A stretch of DNA of 45,034 nt from Ruminococcaceae bacterium YRB3002 (GCA_900099715.1 FMTG01000006.1:115935-160968); one strand, 5' to 3'. Positions 8,555-18,074 are shown, counted from the first letter of the stretch. Notes: generated from the letters alone by a model not told the origin. Numbers and translations: made by a program.

Positions 8555-9493
8555 ATGAAGATATATTTCGCGCCGCTCGAAGGTATTACAGGTTATATAT
8601 TCCGCAATGCATACAGCGGGATCTATGGTCATATCGACAAGTTTTTCGCGCCGTTCATCTCGCCGAATGCTAAAGGTCCGATGACACCCCGTGAGAGAAA
8701 GGATCTCGATCCGGAGAACAATAACGGGATAAACCTGGTCCCCCAGATCCTTACAAACAGATCAGACTGTTTTATCGATGCAGCAAAAGTGCTTCGTGAG
8801 ATGGGCTACAATGAGGTAAACCTGAATCTCGGGTGTCCTTCCGGTACCGTCTGCGCCAAGGGGAAAGGGGCAGCATTCCTTCCGGAAACAATGGAGCTTC
8901 AAAAGTTTCTGGACGATATCTACTCCTTTGCCGTGTCCTGTGACATGAAGATATCCATCAAGACCAGGCTCGGATACTATGATCCGGATGAGTTCTACGA
9001 TCTTGTGGATATCTTCAATGACTTTCCGGTGAGCGAGCTGATAATACACCCCAGGATAAGATCTGATTTTTACAAAGGTGAGCCGCGCAAGGAATACTTC
9101 GCATACGCTTTGGAACACTCAAAATGTCCTCTCGTATACAACGGGAATATCTTTACAGGAAGAGACTACGATGAGTTGTCAACATACCTTAACAGCAGTC
9201 CTGATCCCGTAATGCTGGGCAGAGGACTTGTATCAGATCCGTCTCTTGCAGACAAGCTCAAGGACTTCACAGCGGAAACTGATCCCGTAAAATTCAGAAG
9301 ACTACATGACACCCTGTATTGCGAATATCAGAAGGTCATGTCACCGGATATCAATGTCCTTCACAAAATGAGGGATCTGTGGTCTTACTGGCAGCATCTG
9401 TTTGACGGCAGTGAACGCGACTTCAAGCGTCTGCTGAAAGCGAAGAAATACTCAGAGTATGAGGAAATTGTATATCACATTATTCAACAGTAA
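8555..9493 (+). CDS. dus: tRNA-dihydrouridine synthase
   Basis: A 312-aa FMN-dependent TIM-barrel enzyme that reduces uridine to dihydrouridine in tRNA. Visible family marks are MKIYFAPLEGITGY at the start, the catalytic Cys in NLNLGCPSGTV (near residue 97), KISIKTRLGYYD, IIHPRIRSDFYKG and a phosphate-binding VMLGRGLVSDP stretch. The start at 8555 follows GAAGGAAA; the upstream open frame overlaps the divergent RibD remnant and lacks similarity. It is a single gene, and its stop overlaps the end of a decayed PNPOx-like gene on the other strand. Confidence 0.9.
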   Translation: MKIYFAPLEGITGYIFRNAYSGIYGHIDKFFAPFISPNAKGPMTPRERKDLDPENNNGINLVPQILTNRSDCFIDAAKVLREMGYNEVNLNLGCPSGTVCAKGKGAAFLPETMELQKFLDDIYSFAVSCDMKISIKTRLGYYDPDEFYDLVDIFNDFPVSELIIHPRIRSDFYKGEPRKEYFAYALEHSKCPLVYNGNIFTGRDYDELSTYLNSSPDPVMLGRGLVSDPSLADKLKDFTAETDPVKFRRLHDTLYCEYQKVMSPDINVLHKMRDLWSYWQHLFDGSERDFKRLLKAKKYSEYEEIVYHIIQQ

Positions 9494-9715
9494 AACTCTC
9501 CGTCTTCAGATCACAATAATATCTCCCGCTTACCGCATTAAATCTCAAAACGCAATAATCGGGGAAGTATTTGTTGAGAAATAGAAATGATGTAACCCGT
9601 CGATCTTTCTCGGCTTAAGCATCGCCTTCACATTAGGATACCCGGCCTCATCAACAGAACATATAAAAGCAACCTTCTGTTTTCTGATAAAATGTTCAAT
9701 CTTGCTGTTATCCAT
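9480..9715 (-). pseudogene. pyridoxamine 5'-phosphate oxidase-like flavoprotein with internal deletion
   Basis: The minus strand from ATG 9715 reads about 52 residues (IEHFIRKQKVAFICSVDEAGYPNVKAML and so on, to FYFSTNTS) like the start of a PNPOx-fold general-stress protein, then hits a stop. The adjacent frame gives PDYCVLRFNAVSGRYYCDLKTE and ends at 9480, which resembles the C-terminus of the same family. Roughly 60-70 middle residues are missing, with a frame change at the join, consistent with an internal deletion. It overlaps the end of the dus gene by 14 nt. Confidence 0.7.
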
Positions 9716-9769
9716 TTTGTGCCACTTATATTGAACTACCTGAGTTTTCTGCCGTATCTATTATAACAT

Positions 9770-9797
9770 AAAGGGGCCGCGGTCATCCCCGGGCCCC
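9770..9797 (-). terminator. terminator of the ABC transporter operon
   Basis: On the minus strand GGGGCC...GGCCCC with a 13-nt GC-rich loop is followed by TTTATG, about 27 nt after the stop of the ATPase gene. The T-tract is short, so confidence is moderate. Confidence 0.6.
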
Positions 9798-9823
9798 ATA
9801 TGGTGTTTGCAGGCAGGCTCCCT

Positions 9824-10582
9824 TTACCAGCCCAGATCCATCAGCCAGTTGTTGAGTGCTCTCTCTCTCTCCTTATCACTCTTGGTGACGTCGCTCCTGT
9901 ACTCTCCTTCAATGTTTCCGTCGCTGATATAAAGAACACGCGTGCACTTTGCTGCGACCTTCGAATCATGAGTTACCATCATGACCGTTGTGCCCTCCCT
10001 GTTGATCTTAGTCAGCTCCTCCATAACTTCGTTGGAATTTGCACGGTTCAGCGCACCTGTCGGCTCATCCGCGAAGAGCAGCCTCGGCTTGTTGATAAGA
10101 CTTCTGCAGATACATGCTCTCTGGAGCTGACCGCCTGACACTTCGTTGATGTCGTTGTCAGCTGCTTCGATTATTCCCAGTTTGCGCATGAGATCCTCAC
10201 CGCACTGTACAACTTCTTTGCGGGATCTCTTGTGTTTCTTGCTCTGAAGTCCGGGAAGCAGGATGTTGTCGAGGATCGTAAGATTCTTCATCATGTACAT
10301 CTGCTGGAATATGAATCCCATCTCGTCAAGTCTCACATCGGCGAGTTCGTTCTTCTTCATTGCCGTGATATCCTTCCCGTCGAACAGCACTGTTCCGCTA
10401 GTAGCCTTATCCATGCCGGAAACGCTGTAGAGCAATGTCGATTTGCCCGAAGCGGAAGGACCCATGATAGCGACCATCTCGCCCTCGTCAACCTTGAAGC
10501 TTACATTCTTAAGAACATTGTTCTGTCTCTTGTCTGTTACGTATGTCTTGCACAGATCCTTTACTTCCAATACTGTAGCCAT
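9824..10582 (-). CDS. ABC transporter ATP-binding protein (MacB/LolD/BceA type)
   Basis: A 252-aa ATPase with Walker A GPSASGKST (near residue 41), Q-loop FIFQQMYMM, signature VSGGQLQRA, Walker B RLLFADEPTGAL and the H-loop THD. AAGGAG precedes the ATG at 10582; the open frame reaches 7 codons further up. It works with the FtsX permease encoded 22 nt upstream, and the pair is preceded by a response regulator and kinase, as in peptide-antibiotic detoxification modules. The substrate cannot be read from sequence; export or sensing of an antimicrobial peptide is inference from context. Confidence 0.92.
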   Translation of the reverse strand: MATVLEVKDLCKTYVTDKRQNNVLKNVSFKVDEGEMVAIMGPSASGKSTLLYSVSGMDKATSGTVLFDGKDITAMKKNELADVRLDEMGFIFQQMYMMKNLTILDNILLPGLQSKKHKRSRKEVVQCGEDLMRKLGIIEAADNDINEVSGGQLQRACICRSLINKPRLLFADEPTGALNRANSNEVMEELTKINREGTTVMMVTHDSKVAAKCTRVLYISDGNIEGEYRSDVTKSDKERERALNNWLMDLGW

Positions 10583-10604
10583 TTTATATATCTCCTTTAT
10601 CAAA

Positions 10605-13055
10605 TTATTCTATGCATGCCGTGTCGCGTGCGTTTATCTTTTTTGTGTAGAGGGCCGTTATCCATGTGATCAGCAGTGTTACTGCAATCAGGATCAAGGG
10701 ATACTTTGCCATACCTGTTATGCTGAAGAGCCAGTTGATCTTGGCGGCACCCATGACGCTGAAGATCGCATCACCTGCAAGTCTGGTGACCGGTATCGAC
10801 AGTGCCATTGCAATGACAACTGAGATCACTGCAAGGATTCCGAATCTCTTAACCTGCCACTTGATGACATCGCCATCGCGGAAGCCGGTCGCTTTAAGTA
10901 TTGCTATCTGCTTTGTTTCCTTGGCGATGAAGCTTCTCTCCATCATGATCGTCACGAGGATAACTACGATTACCGTAATCGCAACGAACAGGAGTTCTGC
11001 TGCCTTCATCGCATCCAGGGTGCCCATGTTATTTACGGTCTCTTCCGTCCTGTTGCGGACATTCTCTGTATTGAAGATATCCTTTATCTTTTCTTTTCTG
11101 TTTTCTATCTCCTTCTGAGACGGATCATCAGTGAATGATATCTGTGTGCACATGCAGCCCAAATAATGCGCCAGGGTAGTCGGAGCATCATCATGTATCC
11201 TGATCAGCGCACCGGTATTGTTCATACAGGGGAATACTCCTGTTACGATACATTTCTCATATACGCCGTCAAAATCTATCTCAATGGTATCTCCGATATC
11301 AAGACCGAGTGTCTCTCTAACCGTCGGAGTGATAGCGATCTCATTCTTATTCTGCGGAGCACTTCCCTCCGTTATCAGATAATCACCATATCTGTCACCT
11401 ACAACCTGGTAAAGCGTGTAGACAAACTCTTCGCCATTAGATCTGATCGCGTAAGTAAATGCCATGTCGTTATAGACCTTCGCAGTCATACCCTCGTCTG
11501 CGAGTTTTTCCTCAACGAGATCAAGATACATCTCATACATTTCCTTACCATGTTCGAACTGTGCGAAGAAAGACACCGGGAGTTCTTTCTTGTCAGCAAT
11601 ACCTGAATCCTTAAGTTCATCCGGAAACCTGTCTATGATCCTCTGTATATCAAGTACAGTAACATCCTCTTGATCAAGATAGACGTCTGAACTGTGGCTG
11701 ATCTGATCTGCGAACACCGGGCTGTCAAGCGTAGTTGTAAAGTTCGCGAGAACGAGCAGGAACAATGTGCATATACCGAAAGATATGATGATATTCAAAT
11801 ATCTTCTCGGGCTGCTGAGGATATCATTCCATGAGAGGAAAGTAGTATTTCCGGCATGACTCCTGCTTATGCGTATCCCTTTCTTTTTGTTGAATCTCTC
11901 GCCTGTCTCCCCGCTCCTGACTGCATCAACAGGTGTCATCTTCTTAACCTTTCCTGTCGAAAGGAATGCGAGCAGGATGATAACGGCAAACACCAGTACG
12001 GCGCCGGCGATATTGATTATATTGCCATATGAGTTTCCAAGAACCATACCTTCAGATACGCTCTTCAGCAGCATTTTTCCGAAGGGGTAGCTGATGATCA
12101 GACCGATGACCGCACCAGCTGCCGCAAGAGCCGTGTATTTCGTGAGATAGAGAGTCCTGATCTTGAGGTTCCTTATTCCGATAGCCTTCATGACACCTAT
12201 CTCTCTGAAATCGTCCTGGATCGAGAATCCGATGGAGAACTTAAGGATAACGAACGATACGATCATAAGACATACACTGAGGATCACGATGATAAATGCC
12301 ACAATAAGTTCTACGATCCTTGTGAGAACGAGCAGGCTTCTGGCATACCCGCCGAAAAGACCTTCAATGTCATTTATCGCAGTGTTAATTTTCTCTATAT
12401 CATCGGATTCGATATAAACGAACGCCTCCGTATAGAACTCTGCATCCTTGGATTCAAAGTATTCATTTGCATCGTCTTCGTTCATGAAGAATCTGTATCC
12501 GCCGGTAAGTTGGGCACCAAATACCGCATCTTTAAGAGGGCCGTCAATTATATACTCTCGGTTCTTATTTTCGAGTTTGAGGGTTATCTTATCTCCTGTC
12601 TTTACACCAAACTTATCGAAGAATTTTTGGGTGATATAGATATGCCCCTTTTCAACACTGGTGATCTCGTTATTATCAGAGTCAAAAAGCTTGATATATG
12701 AACTTTCCGGTGACTGGATCATGATCGCGCCGTTCCAATCGATCTTTTTTCCGTCATTATCCCTTACTTCATCAGAATATCCGAAGTACTTGTCCATATC
12801 ATATGACTTGATCGCGTCAACATTGTCCAAAACCTCACGCAGGGCGGAGTCACCTTTTCCCACATTGACTCCCAGGAAGTAGTCACCCTTCTCCCCTACT
12901 GCCAGGTCCATGAAATAATCCATACCATTCAAAACTGATGTGAGATTATTCAGACCGCTGGCGACAAAAACAGTTGCAAGGATAATGAAGAGAAAGAGTA
13001 TTACATTCATCGTCTTGCTTCTCTTCAGGTCCTTATTTAAGATCTTCAAAAACAT
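10605..13055 (-). CDS. ABC transporter permease with two FtsX domains
   Basis: An 816-aa membrane protein: one N-terminal TM (about 15-37), a large extracellular part, an FtsX core with three TMs near 250-370 (including REIGVMKAIGIRNLKIRTLY), a TM near 425, a second extracellular part, and a final FtsX core near 690-805 (KQIAILKATGFRDGDV). This is the layout of MacB-like/LolCE-like mechanotransmission permeases rather than the 10-TM BceB type. An AAAGGA site precedes the ATG. It is downstream of the kinase gene with a 224-nt gap holding repeats. Confidence 0.88.
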   Translation of the reverse strand: MFLKILNKDLKRSKTMNVILFLFIILATVFVASGLNNLTSVLNGMDYFMDLAVGEKGDYFLGVNVGKGDSALREVLDNVDAIKSYDMDKYFGYSDEVRDNDGKKIDWNGAIMIQSPESSYIKLFDSDNNEITSVEKGHIYITQKFFDKFGVKTGDKITLKLENKNREYIIDGPLKDAVFGAQLTGGYRFFMNEDDANEYFESKDAEFYTEAFVYIESDDIEKINTAINDIEGLFGGYARSLLVLTRIVELIVAFIIVILSVCLMIVSFVILKFSIGFSIQDDFREIGVMKAIGIRNLKIRTLYLTKYTALAAAGAVIGLIISYPFGKMLLKSVSEGMVLGNSYGNIINIAGAVLVFAVIILLAFLSTGKVKKMTPVDAVRSGETGERFNKKKGIRISRSHAGNTTFLSWNDILSSPRRYLNIIISFGICTLFLLVLANFTTTLDSPVFADQISHSSDVYLDQEDVTVLDIQRIIDRFPDELKDSGIADKKELPVSFFAQFEHGKEMYEMYLDLVEEKLADEGMTAKVYNDMAFTYAIRSNGEEFVYTLYQVVGDRYGDYLITEGSAPQNKNEIAITPTVRETLGLDIGDTIEIDFDGVYEKCIVTGVFPCMNNTGALIRIHDDAPTTLAHYLGCMCTQISFTDDPSQKEIENRKEKIKDIFNTENVRNRTEETVNNMGTLDAMKAAELLFVAITVIVVILVTIMMERSFIAKETKQIAILKATGFRDGDVIKWQVKRFGILAVISVVIAMALSIPVTRLAGDAIFSVMGAAKINWLFSITGMAKYPLILIAVTLLITWITALYTKKINARDTACIE

Positions 13056-13137
13056 CTTCTTATTCCTTTCATTTGCTCATATTTCGGATCCTATGAGCAG
13101 ATGATACCTGAACAATTATTAAACGTTCCTTAAATGA

Positions 13138-13276
13138 GAGTCCGCCTGGTCTTTGCTCATTCGAACAGGTCCTCGGCTTCGCCTGCGGACGAGTCCCACC
13201 TGATCTTTGCTCATTCGAACAGGTCCTCGGCTCCATACGTCGCCTGCGGAACTATTCGCAAAGACAGGTTGGACTC
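13138..13276. repeat. nested direct and inverted repeats between kinase and permease genes
   Basis: Two direct copies (13138-13178 and 13191-13232) share CTTTGCTCATTCGAACAGGT and CCTCGGCT; each is followed by TCGCCTGCGGA (13179-13189, 13240-13250). The outer ends (13138-13156 and 13258-13276) form an inverted pair, GAGTCC..CCTG..TCTTTGC against GCAAAGACAGG..GGACTC, with few mismatches. The RNA could fold into a long hairpin just after the kinase stop and before the permease ribosome binding site. It may terminate or stabilise part of the transcript, or be a dispersed repeat. Confidence 0.7.
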
Positions 13277-13279
13277 TTA

Positions 13280-14512
13280 CTATGCTTTTCTAGCAACTAG
13301 AGTTACTGTGAAATTGTTACCGTTGATCTGCGCGAACGCGTCCCCGTCCATCCTTGTCATAAGCTGCTTGACGATATACAGGCCAAGGCCGTTGCCCTGG
13401 ATATTAGCCGTGTTGCTTCCGCGGTAAAATGAATCAAAAACACTGGCCAGTTCACTCTCGTCAAGAGAACAACCGGTATTTGTTACTGATATGAGCCTGC
13501 AATCTTCCTCTTCGTCAAACCCGATACTGATCTTATGTCCGTCACCGTATTTGATGGCATTTTCCATCAGGTTCTGCATGGCTTCAACGAACCTGTCCTT
13601 ATCACCTGAGAGGATGCAGTCATCGTAATGCGCGATCTCAAATTCAGTGTGAAGAACGCTGAGCTTATCCTTGTAATATGCCTCGATCCCGCTCATCGCC
13701 TCGGATATGTAGAACTCGCCGTTCTTCACGTCAAACTCCATGAAATCCTCACGCGATATACGGTGTATCTCATCAACATAACTCCTGATCTCATCCGTCT
13801 TGGCAAGTATCCCTTTATACGCATTTGTCTTCTCTTCATCGGTATCGTAGATACCCTCCGACAGCGCTTTCGTGTAGAGCTGGATCGCAGACAGCGGAGT
13901 CTTTATATCGTGCGACAGCGACAACAGCAGTGTCTTCTTCTCTTTCTGATACTCCAGGTTCTTTGTCCTGGAATCCTCAAGGTTCTCCCTGAGCATATCC
14001 ACACCCCAGATGAACTTGCCGAAGAAGCGGTTCTTGTCTTCCTTCATGGGTTGTGTGAGATTGCCTTTCGCGAGGTCCACGGTCATGGATGACATCCGGC
14101 CAAACGGTTTTATGACTTTGTTGCCAATGTAGATGAACACTGCAAGTGAAACAATAAAGAAAACACCAAAGCCTATATTCATTATTATGAACGGAAATGC
14201 ATTATCCTTTACCACATATTCTATCCTGTACAGAGTCCCGTCAACCGGCTCAACGACATAGTCGTTATTTATCAATTCGGAAGCATCGAAAATGCTGACA
14301 CGCTTTATAAGACTATATTTAGACAGATCAACTGACGAAGGATCAGCACGGAGAGACGGATCGGCCTCGAGCTGCCTCACGACACGTTCTGCTTCAACGC
14401 GGTAGACTCTTCCACCGGTACGCATACTGCTGATATAGATCAGATCGGCAGCGGCGATCATGACAAGCTCGAGGATAAGGATCAATACTGCTATCCGCTT
14501 AAACCTACTCAA
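13280..14512 (-). CDS. membrane sensor histidine kinase
   Basis: A 410-aa kinase with TM1 about 8-28, an extracytoplasmic sensor loop of about 85 residues, TM2 about 112-133, a HAMP linker and a HisKA domain with the phospho-acceptor His in LSLSHDIKTPLSAIQ. The HATPase domain shows the N box (NLMENAIKYGD), a G1 box that is not canonical, and GNGLGLYIVKQLM. The likely start is a TTG at 14512 that overlaps the response regulator stop by 8 nt, implying translational coupling. The loop is larger than in intramembrane-sensing BceS kinases. It probably phosphorylates the regulator encoded just upstream and controls the ABC genes. Confidence 0.88.
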   Translation of the reverse strand: MSRFKRIAVLILILELVMIAAADLIYISSMRTGGRVYRVEAERVVRQLEADPSLRADPSSVDLSKYSLIKRVSIFDASELINNDYVVEPVDGTLYRIEYVVKDNAFPFIIMNIGFGVFFIVSLAVFIYIGNKVIKPFGRMSSMTVDLAKGNLTQPMKEDKNRFFGKFIWGVDMLRENLEDSRTKNLEYQKEKKTLLLSLSHDIKTPLSAIQLYTKALSEGIYDTDEEKTNAYKGILAKTDEIRSYVDEIHRISREDFMEFDVKNGEFYISEAMSGIEAYYKDKLSVLHTEFEIAHYDDCILSGDKDRFVEAMQNLMENAIKYGDGHKISIGFDEEEDCRLISVTNTGCSLDESELASVFDSFYRGSNTANIQGNGLGLYIVKQLMTRMDGDAFAQINGNNFTVTLVARKA

Positions 14513-15167
14513 ATCTGTATCCCACTCCCCAGACGGTGATTATGTGATCAGGCTTCTTGGGGTCTTCCTCGATCTTCTCGCGGAGCCATTTGATGTGAAC
14601 GGTAAGTGTCTGTATCTCAGACTCGCTGTCACTTCCCCATACTGTATTGAAAAGGTATTCCTTCTTAAGAGTTACGCCTTTGTTCTCAATAAGAAGTTTG
14701 AGAAGTTCAAACTCCTTGGATGTAACTACAATATCCTTATCATTAACTGAAAGAGTCTCCGTTACAGTATTCAGCTTAAGATTGCCTTCGGTTATGATTT
14801 CCTGCGCATACTTGCGCTTGAAGATCCCGTTGATCTTGGCGATAAGGATATCTATATCATAGGGTTTCTCGATGTAATCATCCGCACCGAGATTAAGACC
14901 TTTGAGCTTATCATCCTTGTCTGTCTTGGCACTCGCCACGAGGATATGGGCGTTCGAATTCTCCCTTATCTTAGAGCACACAGAGAAACCGTCCATCCCC
15001 GGAAGCATTATGTCCAGAATGACGAGTTTGGCACCGTATTTCGCGAAGATGTCGAGAGCCTTCTCTCCGCTGTCGGCGACTGACACCGCATAGTTCTCTT
15101 TCCTGAGAAAAGCCTGAAGCAGTCCCGCTATCTCTTTATTGTCTTCAACTATCAGTATATCGAGCAT
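14505..15167 (-). CDS. OmpR-family response regulator
   Basis: A 220-aa regulator: receiver domain with the acidic pair in IVEDNKE, phospho-acceptor Asp in LVILDIMLPGMDG, and the conserved Lys in DDYIEKPYD, followed by a winged-helix DNA-binding domain (ELLKLLIENKG...TVHIKWLREKIEEDP...VWGVGYRFE). I chose the ATG of MLDILIVEDN at 15167; a longer form from 15191 lacks a good site. Upstream at 15249-15254 the minus strand has TGTGGTATAAT, an extended -10. First gene of the regulator-kinase-permease-ATPase set. Confidence 0.9.
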   Translation of the reverse strand: MLDILIVEDNKEIAGLLQAFLRKENYAVSVADSGEKALDIFAKYGAKLVILDIMLPGMDGFSVCSKIRENSNAHILVASAKTDKDDKLKGLNLGADDYIEKPYDIDILIAKINGIFKRKYAQEIITEGNLKLNTVTETLSVNDKDIVVTSKEFELLKLLIENKGVTLKKEYLFNTVWGSDSESEIQTLTVHIKWLREKIEEDPKKPDHIITVWGVGYRFE

Positions 15168-15299
15168 AATAAACCGGCTTTCCTCACGCATCCGTAAATG
15201 TTGGTAATACTTTAATAACTATTCCAAAGTTTTCCCTCAGATAAAACGATTATACCACATGTGTTCAGTCCGTTTTGTACAGGAGTTTTCCTGTGACAG

Positions 15300-15474
15300 T
15301 TATTTCCAATCAACCATCAGGAATTGCCTGCTCTGGCAATCTTTAAAAACTATATTCTCATATCCTTCAACATTTCTATAATCCTGTGAGAGATCAAAGC
15401 TGACCTTCCATCCCGCACGGTAAAGAAATACGTATCAAGCTTCCAGACCAACGATAGTACAGACCCGTTTATCC
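15300..15474 (-). pseudogene. frameshifted C-terminal remnant of an unknown protein
   Basis: Directly after the stop of the 231-aa membrane protein, one frame reads WKLDTYFFTVRDG and, after a shift at GATGGAAGG, the next reads KVSFDLSQDYRNVEGYEN and so on to QFLMVDWK and a stop at 15300. The composite looks like the beta-rich tail of a secreted or lipoprotein family, but I cannot name it. No start codon or ribosome binding site is apparent. Confidence 0.45.
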
Positions 15475-16170
15475 TTACAATACATAAAGATAGATATCGA
15501 CGTCACCTTCTTCTATTATCCCGTAGAGTTCATCCACTTTATCTTCAGTACAGACAATGAACTGCTGAAGACCGACATCATCTTTATCATTGTAATTTGT
15601 GATGCAGATCCTTACATAGCAATAGTATGTCTCGCCGTCAATCCCGGCAGAATAGATACGGCCATCCAGATATGTATCCTTATCGCCTTCAAGATGAACG
15701 TCCTTGCCGTAATCCTTAAGAAAATCATCCGGATCCAGTTCCACATCAAGATCATTTATCTTATCGAAGAAATCATCAACAGTATCCTCGAAATATCTGT
15801 CATCTCTGACATTCTCAGCAAATTCACGATAGATTTTGTCTTCATCTTCATCATCAGCGGATTCGAGCAGCTCCCTGAGCATCTCGTTTGAACCGGTGAC
15901 TGAGTTGCGGGGCATAAAAAACGGTTTGTACCGCCATTCATCAGCAACACATTTAACTGAGGAATTGTACAAAAGAACCCTCCCTGCTACGTATGCGCAA
16001 AGAAGGAGAGGTATCGCGAGCAGCACTATTCCAATAGTCCTTTTTGTCCCCTTGCCGCCCTTCTTCTTATTCCAGAAACCAACAACGACGAAAACTATAC
16101 CTGTTATCAATAGCGCCATAGCAGCAAGCACTATCAGAATGATCAACATAATGAATAGACCGAGTGCCAT
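15475..16170 (-). CDS. hypothetical membrane protein with acidic extracellular domain
   Basis: A 231-aa protein with two TMs (about 4-32 and 44-66) separated by a basic KKKGGKGTKR loop, then an acidic domain rich in Asp/Glu (DDEDEDK, DLDVELDPDDF). The C-terminal strand pattern (DGRIYSAGIDGETYYCYVRICITNYNDKDDVGLQQF) faintly resembles DUF5104-type domains, but this is weak. A related copy of the B/A-type upstream sequence (CTATACCAATTCTGCA, with GATTATACCATAG) lies upstream at 16200-16290. Function unknown. Confidence 0.65.
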   Translation of the reverse strand: MALGLFIMLIILIVLAAMALLITGIVFVVVGFWNKKKGGKGTKRTIGIVLLAIPLLLCAYVAGRVLLYNSSVKCVADEWRYKPFFMPRNSVTGSNEMLRELLESADDEDEDKIYREFAENVRDDRYFEDTVDDFFDKINDLDVELDPDDFLKDYGKDVHLEGDKDTYLDGRIYSAGIDGETYYCYVRICITNYNDKDDVGLQQFIVCTEDKVDELYGIIEEGDVDIYLYVL

Positions 16171-16376
16171 ATGATTACCTCTTTATATCTGAAACCGATG
16201 ATTATCTATACCAATTCTGCACCGGATAACTGTTATTTACTTATCTGAGGCTTTCTCCACAGATATGCTGATTATACCATAGCCTCCCGATTCGACTGAG
16301 CAAGAGTTAAAGCAAGCAGTATTTTGATATAATGTGTTTATTATATTTGACAGACGATAACCGGGGGTTCTGATCT

Positions 16377-18074
16377 ATGAGTAAAGCCAGAAAAAGATTC
16401 CTTACTATTCTTATAGTTCTCATCGTTTTGAGTGCAGCGGCATATCTTACTGCCGGACTCCTTAAGGACCGGAGCCTGAAGGACACCGGAAGGATAGTAG
16501 ATCTTAACGAGCGTCAGGATATCGCGGTTGGGGAGAGAGTTACGTTCGAGGTGGATCCGGATGACGTTAAGAGTGCAGGTGGCGACCTCTATTTTGTTCG
16601 CATCATGTTCGATACCAAGACCAATCCGCACAACTACATTATCTATCCCCTCTCGGGCTACAATAAGGGGTTGGTGTCGTCTCAGGGAAACTCCGGCGAA
16701 AGGATCACCGCAACGGTAGCAGCGACAGGTGATAACGACCTTGAGGACATCGCTGCGGCTCAGACCAAGATCACCAGTGACTCTCTTGACTTCATGAAGA
16801 AACTTTACAGTTCAGGCGAATACAAGGATATGGGTTACGATGAGGCGAGAATAACGCGTGCCATTGAAGTGCTCTCCGACCGCATCTCACCTGCCGGCGT
16901 TAATGCACTTCGCAATAATATTACAAAGTACAAATTTCAAGCCGTCGATGTCAGTCTGTTCAGCACCGTTATGTCTGTCTCTCTCTGCGCCGGAATACTT
17001 TGTATCATAGTGCTGATATATGCACTCCTCAGCATCCGGTTCAAGGCCCGCTTTCTTGTACTGGGGACTGTTCTGGCTGTCATCTGCACGATCGGAGTTG
17101 CTGCATTTATCATGCGCCACGACCTGTCAACGATGATATCGGTCAGGGAATACTGCCCCGGTCTCTACATGGCAAAGATAGACAACGACTACAAGCTCGA
17201 TGACATGATGGAGCGCCACCCCGCTTCGGAATCCGACTATCTGAACGCGCTGTCCGGGGAGCTGTTCTTCGGCATCCCGATGTCGGTCGACATATCGTCT
17301 TTCGGATGCAGTGCATTTTCTGCAAAGACCAACGATGGGACACACCTTTTCGGGCGTAATTTTGATCTCGGGAACACGGATGGCACGATCATATATACCG
17401 CCCCATCTGAAGGATACCGATCTATCGGCATCTGTGACATGCGCGTTATAAATCTCGCAGGCTCCGATGCAATTACCGAAGTCACATCCCTGACCGGACG
17501 TGCGATGAGCAGAGCGTTTCCGTATATTACTTTCGACGGGATGAACGAGAAAGGTCTCGGCATCGGCATATTAAGTCTCGACAAGAATCCGTCCCACCCT
17601 GACACTGACAAGCCGGATACTTATATGCTCCTTGCGATCCGTTATATCCTCGACAGGTGTGCAACAGTCGACGAGGCGGTTGCATTCCTTAAGTCGTATG
17701 ATGTCCACTCGATGGCGGTCTATAATTACCACCTGTTTATCACTGACAAGTCAGGGCATTCGGTCGTTGCGGAGTGGGTTGATAATGAGATGAGTGTGAT
17801 CGAGGCTGATCACGTCTGCAATGATTATATGACTGATCCGGATGTGTTGAAGACAGATGACCGTTATCAGACCCTGGATAATCGTCTTGCTGAATGCGAC
17901 GGCGTCCTGACTGTAAGTGAGGCTATGGACTTGCTGAAGGATGTGAAGCAGGATTATGAGGAAACGGCGACTCAATGGTCGTGCGTTTATGATCTTGATA
18001 ATTTTAAGGTCTATGTGGTTTCTGATATGGCGTGGGAGAAGGTGTATGAGGTGACACCGGAGAGTTTTACGTAA
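16377..18074 (+). CDS. membrane-anchored Ntn-hydrolase (choloylglycine hydrolase / peptidase C45-like)
   Basis: A 565-aa protein: TM 8-27, an extracytoplasmic part to about 190, two TMs (about 196-220 and 225-246), then a catalytic domain. Cys311 in SSFGCSAFSAK is the expected N-terminal nucleophile after self-cleavage; nearby HLFGRNFDLG matches the Arg/Asp region of linear-amide C-N hydrolases, and later FDGMNEKGLGIGIL and YILDRCATVDEAV fit the same family. Substrates of this family include bile-salt and penicillin-like amides; the substrate here is unknown. A GGGGGTT site precedes the ATG. The N-terminal membrane part is unusual for the family and leaves a 310-residue segment before the nucleophile. 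Confidence 0.78.
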   Translation: MSKARKRFLTILIVLIVLSAAAYLTAGLLKDRSLKDTGRIVDLNERQDIAVGERVTFEVDPDDVKSAGGDLYFVRIMFDTKTNPHNYIIYPLSGYNKGLVSSQGNSGERITATVAATGDNDLEDIAAAQTKITSDSLDFMKKLYSSGEYKDMGYDEARITRAIEVLSDRISPAGVNALRNNITKYKFQAVDVSLFSTVMSVSLCAGILCIIVLIYALLSIRFKARFLVLGTVLAVICTIGVAAFIMRHDLSTMISVREYCPGLYMAKIDNDYKLDDMMERHPASESDYLNALSGELFFGIPMSVDISSFGCSAFSAKTNDGTHLFGRNFDLGNTDGTIIYTAPSEGYRSIGICDMRVINLAGSDAITEVTSLTGRAMSRAFPYITFDGMNEKGLGIGILSLDKNPSHPDTDKPDTYMLLAIRYILDRCATVDEAVAFLKSYDVHSMAVYNYHLFITDKSGHSVVAEWVDNEMSVIEADHVCNDYMTDPDVLKTDDRYQTLDNRLAECDGVLTVSEAMDLLKDVKQDYEETATQWSCVYDLDNFKVYVVSDMAWEKVYEVTPESFT

